Shown here: positions 1 through 5,796 of the stretch, in pieces
How the letters are laid out: every line of letters begins with the position of its first letter
How positions within the stretch are numbered: position 1 is the stretch's first letter
Assembly: GCA_002305435.1 (NCBI GenBank)
Contig: DBQZ01000055.1
Location: forward strand, 1-5,966
Source: Clostridiales bacterium UBA1381
GTDB taxonomy: Bacteria; Bacillota; Clostridia; UBA1381
DNA: 5,966 bases
Direction of reading: 5' to 3'
The notes under the pieces: model-generated
Seen by the model: only the letters and a program-made list of their open reading frames with translations
What the model was told of the DNA's origin: nothing
Databases searched by the model: none
Made by a program: the position numbers and the translations under genes

Positions 1-690
1 GTAGATGCTATCTGAGCTGTTTAAAATATCATTTATGTTATCTTTTGCTGCTTGCAAAGTTTTCGTCCATTTTTTGTCGAGGGCTTCCATGTGAATATAT
101 ACGTCCAGCAAACGTTCCATCGAGAAAGGCCGAGATGATGATCTGCTGTCGCCGTATAAGCTGAGCGCTTCGGCTATCCGTTGGGGAAGCGTTCGTTTGT
201 GATTTTGCAGCAATTCTAAAATATCATTACGGCGGTTTATTATATTGCGGGAATAAAGGGATACCTTTGTCTCTTCTTCGTTAAACATTGTAAGATAATT
301 GGTACTATCTCGTTTTTTTAGCAGTATACGGCAGACTTCTTCACAGCAAATCCCAAGCCCATATTCTTCCACATCATCGTAGGATATATAAAATCGAGGA
401 TGTTCACGGCAGATATACGGTATGTTTTTTTCGCCGAGGCTGATTATTATATCACAAAGGTTTTGTTCATTTAGGAATGGGCAGCGTTTATCTTTTCCCA
501 ATTTAAAATGAGGTGATTTATGAAGCTCAGCTCCAGTTTTCAGACGTTCGCCGAGTTTGCCGTCAATGCTGCGGTATAAGTCTGCTGTTTCTTCATCAAT
601 GTCAATCTCCCAGCCGATACAGCAGTTGTCGGAGCAGTCAGAGCCGATGCAGCTAAATAGCTTATAATAATCAGGCATTATTATCCTCAT
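1..690 (-). CDS. fliB: FliB-type lysine N-methylase (N-terminal 230 residues, runs off left edge)
   Basis: The reading frame stays open from the ATG at 690 to the window edge, giving 230 residues of a protein whose family is usually near 400. The N-terminus carries the cysteine-rich signature of the FliB flagellin lysine N-methylase family: PDYYKLFSC at 6-14, then C19, the C23-C24 pair followed by IGW, CPFL at 70-73, C79, YICREHPR at 92-99 and C115-C116 with C120. In characterised FliB proteins such cysteines hold an iron-sulfur cluster, and the enzyme methylates flagellin lysines. Whether this host makes flagella cannot be seen here, so another substrate is possible. The start at 690 is preferred over the ATG at 678 because AAGGGGG lies 8 nt upstream of it. 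The ATG overlaps the nfo stop as ATGA, which implies translational coupling. The second half is outside the window, so catalytic completeness cannot be judged. Confidence 0.85.
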   Translation of the reverse strand, partial: MRIIMPDYYKLFSCIGSDCSDNCCIGWEIDIDEETADLYRSIDGKLGERLKTGAELHKSPHFKLGKDKRCPFLNEQNLCDIIISLGEKNIPYICREHPRFYISYDDVEEYGLGICCEEVCRILLKKRDSTNYLTMFNEEETKVSLYSRNIINRRNDILELLQNHKRTLPQRIAEALSLYGDSRSSSRPFSMERLLDVYIHMEALDKKWTKTLQAAKDNINDILNSSDSIY

Positions 691-1517
691 TTTGAAAGCC
701 CCCTTAGAATCTCTATTTCTTTGCGGTAGCCGTCAAGCTCGTTCGGAGTTTCCAGATAAAACGGCAGGTTTTTCAACACTGGGTGGTTCACTATCCTTGA
801 AAAAGCTTCAAGTCCGATATTGCCCTGACCTATTTTTTGATGACGGTCTTTGTGGCTGCCCAGAGTATTCATGCTGTCGTTTATGTGTATGGCTTTCAAT
901 TTTGACAGCCCGATTCTATTATCAAATTCTGTTAAAACCCCGTCCAAATCGTTTACTATATCGTATCCTGCATCGAAAACATGGCAGGTGTCAAAACAAA
1001 CCCCAATAAGCTCCGGGTTAGCTGTGCTGTCTATTATTTCGTGCAGTTCCTCAAAACGTCCGCCGACTTCCGTTCCCTTGCCTGCCATTGTTTCAAGGAG
1101 AACGAGAGTGTTCTGTTTTGGTGAAACGACGGTATTTAAAAGTTCGGCGATAAGGTCTATGGCGGTGTTTACACCCTGTCCCACGTGGGAACCGGGATGG
1201 AAATTGTACATATTCCCGGGCAGGTACTCCATCCTCTCTAAATCGTCCTTGATCGTCATCAAGGCAAATTCCCGCTTATAAGCATCTGCGGCGCAAGGGT
1301 TTAGTGTATAGGCGCCGTGCGCAAGTATCGGGGCGAAATCATTATCTTTTATAAGCTTTCTCAATGCAGCAGCATCCGAGGGATCTATTGGTTTTGCTTT
1401 ACTGCCGCGAGGGTTGCGGGTGAAAAATTGCAGCGTATTTGCCCCGATTGAAAGGGCGGTTTTGCCCATTGCAAGCAGTCCTTTTGACGGTGAAAGATGG
1501 CATCCGATATTAAGCAT
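687..1517 (-). CDS. nfo: Endonuclease IV (AP endonuclease, deoxyribonuclease IV)
   Basis: This 276-residue protein is full length for the Nfo/AP-endonuclease-2 family. In base excision repair the enzyme cuts DNA 5' of abasic sites and removes 3'-blocking groups, using a three-metal zinc centre in a TIM barrel. All nine expected metal ligands are visible: H67 (AHGAY), H107 (NFHPGS), E142 (LLETMAG), D176 and H179 (FDTCH), H211 (HIND), D224 and H226 (HKDRH) and E256 (LETP). The family signatures GIGQGNIG-like (KIGQGNIG at 228-235) and CFDTCHVFDAGYD (174-186) are intact. The start is supported by AAGGAG at 1525-1530, 7 nt upstream of the ATG. It is transcribed from the promoter at 1547-1575 and its stop overlaps the start of the FliB-type gene. 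Nothing in the sequence suggests SOS or oxidative-stress control. Confidence 0.97.
   Translation of the reverse strand: MLNIGCHLSPSKGLLAMGKTALSIGANTLQFFTRNPRGSKAKPIDPSDAAALRKLIKDNDFAPILAHGAYTLNPCAADAYKREFALMTIKDDLERMEYLPGNMYNFHPGSHVGQGVNTAIDLIAELLNTVVSPKQNTLVLLETMAGKGTEVGGRFEELHEIIDSTANPELIGVCFDTCHVFDAGYDIVNDLDGVLTEFDNRIGLSKLKAIHINDSMNTLGSHKDRHQKIGQGNIGLEAFSRIVNHPVLKNLPFYLETPNELDGYRKEIEILRGLSK
699..705 (-). promoter_or_regulatory. Ribosome binding site of the FliB-type gene, inside nfo
   Basis: The minus strand reads AAGGGGG, 8 nt before the ATG at 690 and within the last codons of nfo. It decides the start in favour of 690 rather than 678. Together with the ATGA overlap it supports one nfo-fliB transcript. 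Confidence 0.7.
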
Positions 1518-1546
1518 TTCTTTGCTCCTTTGTCAATGTTTTTGTT

Positions 1547-1575
1547 ATTATATCAAAATCAGCATTAAAATTCAA
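1547..1575 (-). promoter_or_regulatory. Sigma-A-type promoter for nfo-fliB
   Basis: On the minus strand a -35 box TTGAAT (1570-1575) and a perfect -10 box TATAAT (1547-1552) are separated by exactly 17 bp. The -10 is extended (TGATATAAT). Predicted transcription start is near 1540, leaving a leader of about 23 nt with the ribosome site AAGGAG at 1525-1530. It lies back to back with the aminopeptidase promoter. The two -35 boxes are 41 bp apart, separated by an A/T-rich stretch in which I see no clear operator. Confidence 0.75.
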
Positions 1576-1616
1576 GATGAAGGCTTAGTTTTTGAACAGA
1601 TTTTTTTATTTTAAGG

Positions 1617-1644
1617 TAGACAAATCCTATAAATGTGATATAAT
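1617..1644 (+). promoter_or_regulatory. Sigma-A-type promoter for the aminopeptidase operon
   Basis: TAGACA (1617-1622, one mismatch to the -35 consensus) and a perfect TATAAT (1639-1644) are spaced 16 bp apart, with an extended -10 (TGATATAAT). The predicted start is near 1651, about 29 nt before the ATG. The short spacer is offset by the extended -10. No other good promoter is visible before 5054, so it probably drives all four downstream genes. Confidence 0.7.
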
Positions 1645-1679
1645 ATAAGCATAAGATTCGGGAAAGGAAGGAATTTTTG

Positions 1680-3083
1680 ATGAGTAATAAAAAATCGTGG
1701 AAAGAGCTATCATATGAAAGAAAGCGTGTTTGCTTAAATATTTCTGACGAAGAACGCAGCGATATGAATAATTTGTGTGATAATTATCGTGTGTTTTTGG
1801 ATAATGGAAAGACCGAACGTGAATGTGTTATACAGACGGTCGCTATGGCAAAGGAGCATGGCTTTGTGGATATGGATACTGTGCAGACGCTCCGCCCTGG
1901 TGACAAGGTGTATTCTGTGAACCGCAATAAAAATGTGCTTCTGGCGGTTATAGGCAGCGAGGATATTGAAAAGGGAGTAAATTTGGTTGGCGCTCATATC
2001 GATTCGCCGAGGCTTGATTTAAAGCAGAACCCCCTTTATGAGTCAGATGGGATGGCGCTTTTAAAGACGCATTATTATGGCGGCATTAAAAAGTATCAGT
2101 GGACTGCAATTCCTCTGGCAATTCATGGCGTTATATATTCAGAGGATGGAGAGAAAAAGGAAATAGTTATCGGTGAGGATGAGAATGATCCCGTATTTTG
2201 TGTTACAGATCTTCTGCCGCACCTGGCACAGAACCAGATGACGAAACCGCTTAAGGATGCGGTAGAGGGCGAGTCGCTTAACATTCTTTTCGGTGGATAC
2301 GAGCTTGAGGATGAGGATGTTAAAGAAAGCGTAAAGTATAATATCTTGAACATGCTCTATAACAAATACGGCATTACAGAACGCAGCTTCATAAGTGCAG
2401 AGTTTGAGATAGTACCAGCGTTTAAAGCAAAGAATGTCGGCCTTGACGAGAGCTTTATCGGCTCTTACGGTCAGGATGACAGAGTATGCGCATATACGAC
2501 TATACGTGCGATATTTGATATAAATGCTCCGAAAAAGACTGCTATGGCGATATTGGTGGATAAAGAAGAAATAGGCTCGACAGGAAATACCGGAATGAAA
2601 GGCGGTTATTTCACTATGACGCTGGCGGAGATAATTGCCAAAATAAAAGGCAGCTGCGACCTGCTGAGTTTAAACCGCACAATAACAAATTCCGCCTGCT
2701 TATCCTCAGATGTGGGAGCAGCATTCGATCCCACATATCCGGATGTGAGCGAAAAGAAAAATTCAGCATTTGCCGGAGCCGGTATGGTGTTAATGAAGTA
2801 TACAGGCGCCCGCGGCAAATCAGAGTCCAGTGATGCAAGCGCAGAATTTGTACAGCGTATAACAAGTATGCTTGATAAAAATGGTGTTATATGGCAGACA
2901 AGCGAGCTTGGCAAGGTGGATCAGGGAGGAGGCGGAACGATAGCACAGTATGTTGCAGAGCTGAATATGGATGTTATCGACTGCGGAGTTCCTGTGTTGT
3001 CTATGCACTCTCCGTTTGAAGTAACATCGAAGTGTGATGTTTACATGGCTTATCGCACATATAAGGCATTTTACGAGGAATAA
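1680..3083 (+). CDS. M18-family zinc aminopeptidase (aspartyl aminopeptidase-like)
   Basis: This 467-residue protein belongs to peptidase family M18, cytosolic dinuclear-zinc aminopeptidases that assemble as large tetrahedral dodecamers and trim N-terminal residues, often acidic ones, from peptides. Family motifs occur in order, numbered from the ATG: GAHIDSPRLDLK with zinc ligand H106; GSYGQDDRVCAY with the bridging aspartate at 266 or 267; DKEEIGSTG with the catalytic glutamate pair E296-E297; ACLSSDVGAAFDP with ligand D344; and SMHSPFEV with ligand H443. DQGGGGTIA near 414-422 is also typical. An in-frame TTG at 1677 directly precedes the ATG. ATG 1680 is preferred because AAGGAAGG (1664-1671) sits 8 nt upstream of it. 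The exact peptide specificity cannot be read from sequence. The next gene begins 4 nt after the stop, so this is probably the first gene of an operon. Confidence 0.95.
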   Translation: MSNKKSWKELSYERKRVCLNISDEERSDMNNLCDNYRVFLDNGKTERECVIQTVAMAKEHGFVDMDTVQTLRPGDKVYSVNRNKNVLLAVIGSEDIEKGVNLVGAHIDSPRLDLKQNPLYESDGMALLKTHYYGGIKKYQWTAIPLAIHGVIYSEDGEKKEIVIGEDENDPVFCVTDLLPHLAQNQMTKPLKDAVEGESLNILFGGYELEDEDVKESVKYNILNMLYNKYGITERSFISAEFEIVPAFKAKNVGLDESFIGSYGQDDRVCAYTTIRAIFDINAPKKTAMAILVDKEEIGSTGNTGMKGGYFTMTLAEIIAKIKGSCDLLSLNRTITNSACLSSDVGAAFDPTYPDVSEKKNSAFAGAGMVLMKYTGARGKSESSDASAEFVQRITSMLDKNGVIWQTSELGKVDQGGGGTIAQYVAELNMDVIDCGVPVLSMHSPFEVTSKCDVYMAYRTYKAFYEE

Positions 3084-3087
3084 GAGG

Positions 3088-3285
3088 ATGGAAAGATTAA
3101 CGCTTGCCGTTGGGGATTTATTCGGGGCTGTAACAGTCCCGAATGTCCGCCTTGCGGCCAATATACCGACATTTTCAGATATATATAATATTTCAAAGGA
3201 TGTTCCGGTGGGTATATACGTAGTGTTGGCGCTCATTGCAGCTGCTATTATTGCGGCTGTTGTTTTCCTGCGCCGCAGCAAGTAG
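3088..3285 (+). CDS. Small single-pass membrane protein, unknown function
   Basis: I do not recognise this 65-residue protein. It has a polar N-terminal part (1-40) with no signal peptide. A hydrophobic stretch from about residue 41 to 60 (VGIYVVLALIAAAIIAAVVF) is followed at once by LRRSK at the C-terminus. By the positive-inside rule the tail would be cytoplasmic and the N-terminus outside, or it may behave as a tail-anchored protein. There is no LPxTG motif. The frame extends upstream to 3034 inside the aminopeptidase gene, but ATG 3088 is the likely start. It lies 4 nt after the previous stop, and GAGG at 3075-3078 is 9 nt upstream. The next gene follows after 12 nt with its own strong ribosome site. 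The tight packing supports a real gene; a partner role for the neighbouring acyltransferase is only inference. Confidence 0.65.
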   Translation: MERLTLAVGDLFGAVTVPNVRLAANIPTFSDIYNISKDVPVGIYVVLALIAAAIIAAVVFLRRSK

Positions 3286-3297
3286 GGAGGGATAAAT

Positions 3298-4545
3298 ATG
3301 GACAGGTCAAAGGATATTCCGGGATATCTATATGCGCTTGATGGACTGAGGGCGGTATCTGTTATTCTAATATTCATATTTCATTTATGGCAGCAATCGT
3401 GGATATATTGGCGGTTGGAAATTGCCCCTAATACGTATCTGTTCGATTTTGAATTACTGCAAAGATATGGTTATGTGGCAATCGATCTTTTCTTTGTATT
3501 AAGCGGCTTCTGTTTGTTCTATCCAATAGCAAGGGCTATGTTTGGCGAATCAAAACAGACAAGCTGGAAAGAATTTTATAAAAAACGTGCCCGCCGGATT
3601 TTACCCTCATATTATTTAATGCTGCTGCTTACAGTATTGTTTCCGGCTATCGCTTATATGCCGGCGACTATCAAGGACGCTTCTGATGTATTTTATCATC
3701 TTTTTACCCATCTAACCTTTACCCACGGACTTAGCGATACCACTCAAGGGACGCTAATATCCACAGCGTGGACAATGGCAATCGAAGTGCCGTTTTACAT
3801 AATTTTTCCGGCAATAGCATTTCTATTTAAAAAGAAGCCAGTGCTTACATTTGCGGTCTTGGCGGTCATTATAGAGATTATACGGCTTTGGGCTGTTACA
3901 ACGTTTGCTGCCGGTCCTGCATTTCAGGCAAACCCTATATTCTATATAGATGTTTTCGCCTACGGCATGATAAGCGCGTATGCTGTGGTATGGTTCCGCA
4001 ATAAAGTGAAAAACCGTGATCGTGTTAAATTTATCATGTTGTTGCTTTCTGTGTTCTCGCTGGCTCTCATATATATGTTTATCCTTTGGATGTCTAAGGC
4101 AGGCTCACAGAATTTTGATGCGCCGCTCGTGTTTAGGATGGCATACAGGCCGATATTATCGTTTGGGGGAGCGTTGTTTTTGTTTTCAACGTGCTTTACC
4201 TACAGGTTTTGGGAAAGGAATATTTGGGGCAACAAGCTGTTTGTGTTTATTTCAACCATATCGTACAATTTTTATCTTTGGCATCAGAATATAAATATCG
4301 CTCTTAGAAAAGCCGGTATTCCGTATACAACGTCTGCAAAACCGCAGGATGACCGACAGGCGATGGATGGGTTTTCGTTGTTATCGGTAGTCCTCTCGCT
4401 TTGCGTAGCTACAGCGATAACGTTTTTGTTTGAGGCTCCAATATCCAAATACGGTTTTAAGGGATATTTTGCAAAAATAAAAGATATTGCAGTAACGGGA
4501 TACAGAAAAATATTGCCAAAAGCGGGGAGGACTGATAAACAATGA
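3298..4545 (+). CDS. OafA/YrhL-type membrane acyltransferase (acyltransferase 3 family)
   Basis: This 415-residue polytopic protein matches acyltransferase family 3, which transfers acyl groups (often acetyl) to sugars of peptidoglycan, teichoic acids, polysaccharides or lipids. About ten hydrophobic segments are visible, roughly at 12-34, 58-78, 102-122, 157-177, 181-203, 212-233, 244-266, 286-302, 312-330 and 358-378. Diagnostic motifs are LDGLRAVSVILIFIFHL with R18 and the conserved H29, GYVAIDLFFVLSGF (58-71), the basic loop KKRARRILPSYY (95-106), TAWTMAIEVPFY with E163, SYNFYLWH (322-329) and FEAP near 379. There is no C-terminal SGNH esterase domain, so it is the short single-domain form and may need a separate partner to finish transfer outside the membrane. 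GGGAGG ends 7 nt before the ATG. Its stop overlaps the next start as ATGA. The acceptor molecule is unknown. Confidence 0.92.
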   Translation: MDRSKDIPGYLYALDGLRAVSVILIFIFHLWQQSWIYWRLEIAPNTYLFDFELLQRYGYVAIDLFFVLSGFCLFYPIARAMFGESKQTSWKEFYKKRARRILPSYYLMLLLTVLFPAIAYMPATIKDASDVFYHLFTHLTFTHGLSDTTQGTLISTAWTMAIEVPFYIIFPAIAFLFKKKPVLTFAVLAVIIEIIRLWAVTTFAAGPAFQANPIFYIDVFAYGMISAYAVVWFRNKVKNRDRVKFIMLLLSVFSLALIYMFILWMSKAGSQNFDAPLVFRMAYRPILSFGGALFLFSTCFTYRFWERNIWGNKLFVFISTISYNFYLWHQNINIALRKAGIPYTTSAKPQDDRQAMDGFSLLSVVLSLCVATAITFLFEAPISKYGFKGYFAKIKDIAVTGYRKILPKAGRTDKQ

Positions 4546-5054
4546 GATTGCTGGCTGTGATAGATTATCAAAATGATTTTGTAAACGGTACGCTCGGTTT
4601 TGCGGGAGCGGAACAATTAGAGGGTATTATAGCGGATAAGATTGATGCTTACCGCAAAGCTGGCGATGAGGTGGTGTTCACGCTTGATACGCATCATGAG
4701 GATTATCTTGATACAAACGAGGGACGGATGCTTCCGATAAAACACTGCATAAAGGGAACGTCCGGACATGATTTTTTCGGCGGTATACGTCCGAAAGATG
4801 GAGAGCGTGTTTTTGAAAAGGGGACGTTTGGCTCTTCTGAACTGTTCTGTTATATACAGTCTCGCAAGTATGAGTCAATAGAGATTGTGGGACTGGTATC
4901 AAACATCTGTGTAATATCAAATGCTGTGCTTGCAAAAACGGCTGCTCCAGAGACACCAGTAATAGTTGACAGCAGGGCTACGGCTTCGGCGGATGCCCAG
5001 CTTCACAAGGAAGCCATAGATGTAATGCGTGGGCTTCAAATAGAGATCAAATAA
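4542..5054 (+). CDS. Isochorismatase-family cysteine hydrolase, nicotinamidase-like
   Basis: This 170-residue cytosolic protein has the isochorismatase-like fold and the residues of a working nicotinamidase-type amidohydrolase. The catalytic triad is D8 (AVIDYQNDF), K93 (FEKGTF) and C123 (VSNIC). The cis-peptide position precedes the cysteine in the GLVSNIC segment. Metal-binding residues D49 and H51 (TLDTHH) and H68 (LPIKHCIKGTSGHDF) are present, which is closer to nicotinamidase (PncA, nicotinamide to nicotinate in NAD salvage) than to isochorismatase. The protein is shorter than typical PncA and has DTHH in place of the usual QDWH-like segment, so another amide substrate is possible and no gene symbol is given. 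The ATG overlaps the acyltransferase stop by 4 nt, with GGGGAGG (4524-4530) 11 nt upstream, a slightly long spacing that suggests coupled translation. It is the last gene of the operon, and the terminator at 5072 follows within 20 nt. Confidence 0.9.
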   Translation: MRLLAVIDYQNDFVNGTLGFAGAEQLEGIIADKIDAYRKAGDEVVFTLDTHHEDYLDTNEGRMLPIKHCIKGTSGHDFFGGIRPKDGERVFEKGTFGSSELFCYIQSRKYESIEIVGLVSNICVISNAVLAKTAAPETPVIVDSRATASADAQLHKEAIDVMRGLQIEIK

Positions 5055-5071
5055 AAATATTTAAACGTGAA

Positions 5072-5102
5072 AAAACGCACAACCAATTCGGCTGTGCGTT
5101 TT
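5072..5102. terminator. Bidirectional intrinsic terminator between converging genes
   Basis: A 10-bp stem AAAACGCACA / TGTGCGTTTT (5072-5081 with 5093-5102) is followed inward by an A·C mismatch, two C-G pairs and an AATTC loop. The left side carries six A (5070-5075) and the right side four T, so the transcript has a U-run in either direction. It sits 17 nt after the cysteine hydrolase stop and 6 nt after the hsp20 stop on the other strand, serving both converging genes. Confidence 0.88.
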
Positions 5103-5108
5103 CTGCTG

Positions 5109-5528
5109 TTAATCTATTTGGATGAAGTTGCCGCCTTCTGGCAGATGCTTATCATCTTTTTTAGGAACCGTAAGTGTTAAGATACCGTTTTTGAAGTTTG
5201 CGCTTATCTCATTTTGAGTCACAGCATCTCCAACATAGAAGCTTCTGCTACAAGAGCCGTAGTGACGTTCACGGCGGATATATTTACCGTCGTCATTCTT
5301 ATCATCATTTGAATAACCGGATGTTGCGCTGATTGTAAGGTAACCGTCGTTAAGCTCGGCTTTGATATTTTCCTTTTCTACGCCGGGCATATCGATAGTA
5401 AGCTCGTACTTGTCGCCCTTATCCTTTACATCGGTTTTCATCATATTTGTTGTGTGGTGACTGAATCCTCCAAACGGGAAATCACCGAAATCGTCAAATA
5501 AGTTTCTTCCAAAAATGCTTGGTAACAT
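5109..5528 (-). CDS. Small heat-shock protein, Hsp20/alpha-crystallin family
   Basis: This 139-residue ATP-independent holdase chaperone forms oligomers that bind unfolding proteins in the cytoplasm. The N-terminus MLPSIFGRNLFDDF is the usual clostridial Hsp20 start and is rich in Phe and Gly. The alpha-crystallin domain runs from about 30 to 123, with MPGVEKENIKAEL (47-59), YIRRERHYGSCSRSFYV (83-99) and the signature FKNGILTLTVPKK (112-124). The C-terminus ends NFIQID, giving the I-x-I anchor (I136, I138) that docks between subunits. The frame is open 9 codons further up to 5555, but the start at 5528 is chosen because GAGAGGAGAG lies just upstream, with the GGAG core about 10 nt from the ATG. 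The upstream in-frame ATG codons have no ribosome site. It is monocistronic, with its own promoter, a CIRCE operator and a shared terminator. Confidence 0.96.
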   Translation of the reverse strand: MLPSIFGRNLFDDFGDFPFGGFSHHTTNMMKTDVKDKGDKYELTIDMPGVEKENIKAELNDGYLTISATSGYSNDDKNDDGKYIRRERHYGSCSRSFYVGDAVTQNEISANFKNGILTLTVPKKDDKHLPEGGNFIQID

Positions 5529-5652
5529 GATTATCTCTCCTCTCATAAAAAACACTGTGATTTGAATTTGTTTTCTATGAACATCGGAGAAAGGGAAATA
5601 ACAGGAAGTCGTTACAAAGGCTTTCTACTTTGTTTCTCTTTCCTTATGTTCT
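5529..5652 (-). promoter_or_regulatory. Long hsp20 leader with possible Shine-Dalgarno-masking stem
   Basis: From the predicted start near 5652 to the ATG there is an untranslated leader of about 124 nt, much longer than the 23-29 nt leaders of nfo and the aminopeptidase. On the mRNA, UUUCUCC (5592 to 5586) can pair with GGAGAGA of the ribosome site (5540 to 5534), giving 7 bp including one G-U and enclosing 45 nt. Further upstream, ACAAAG and CTTTGT (5614-5619, 5628-5633) form a 6-bp hairpin with an 8-nt loop. A melting-type RNA thermometer would fit a heat-shock gene. However, purine and pyrimidine tracts pair easily by chance and no ROSE or fourU signature is present. Confidence 0.35.
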
Positions 5653-5658
5653 GGATAT

Positions 5659-5687
5659 ATTATAACTCTTTTTGTTAGCACTGTCAA
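5659..5687 (-). promoter_or_regulatory. Perfect-consensus sigma-A promoter of hsp20
   Basis: The minus strand reads TTGACA (5682-5687), exactly 17 bp, then TATAAT (5659-5664): full consensus in both boxes. The predicted start is near 5652. Such an intrinsically strong vegetative promoter needs repression in unstressed cells, consistent with the overlapping CIRCE. No alternative stress sigma-factor sequence is needed to explain control. Confidence 0.88.
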
Positions 5688-5701
5688 GAGGCGAGTGCTA
5701 A
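5675..5701. promoter_or_regulatory. CIRCE operator (HrcA binding site) upstream of hsp20
   Basis: The inverted repeat TTAGCACTG-N9-GAGTGCTAA matches the CIRCE consensus TTAGCACTC-N9-GAGTGCTAA at 17 of 18 arm positions with the correct 9-bp spacer. HrcA, assisted by GroEL, binds this site and represses heat-shock genes until stress. It lies at about -49 to -23 of hsp20 and covers the -35 box. The single mismatch (5683) falls on the C of TTGACA. It is therefore a DNA operator outside the transcript, unlike the many CIRCE sites that lie in the leader. Confidence 0.93.
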
Positions 5702-5732
5702 TGTTAACAAATTATGTAAAAATTCTTAACAT
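5701..5732. repeat. A/T-rich inverted repeat directly upstream of CIRCE
   Basis: ATGTTAA (5701-5707) and TTAACAT (5726-5732) are perfect inverted arms 18 bp apart, in an A/T-rich tract abutting the CIRCE site. The position, about -49 to -80 relative to hsp20, would suit an UP element or a second regulator site. Low sequence complexity makes chance a serious alternative. Confidence 0.4.
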
Positions 5733-5796
5733 ATTTAAATGCGCAGCCGAAAGAGGGGGAGTGTGCGTCAAGCAATGCGCCGCTTTATACATACGG

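Noticed and set aside
850..1281. Long plus-strand open frame of 143 codons
   Set aside because: It is the antisense shadow of nfo, whose nine metal ligands are all intact.
1677..1679. TTG as the aminopeptidase start
   Set aside because: The adjacent ATG at 1680 is better spaced (8 nt) from AAGGAAGG; the TTG would be only 5 nt away.
2820..3377. Minus-strand open frame of 185 codons across the aminopeptidase end, the small gene and the acyltransferase start
   Set aside because: It is opposite three plus-strand genes with good ribosome sites and family motifs, and its composition is antisense-like with no recognisable domain.
5529..5555. N-terminal extension of Hsp20 to upstream in-frame ATG codons
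   Set aside because: These codons run through the ribosome site itself, lack one of their own, and MLPSIFG is the usual family N-terminus.
5738..5790. GCGCA / TGCGC arms that might form a terminator for the right-edge gene
   Set aside because: The stem is only 5 bp around a loop of about 30 nt or more and has no following U-run, so it is not a convincing terminator.
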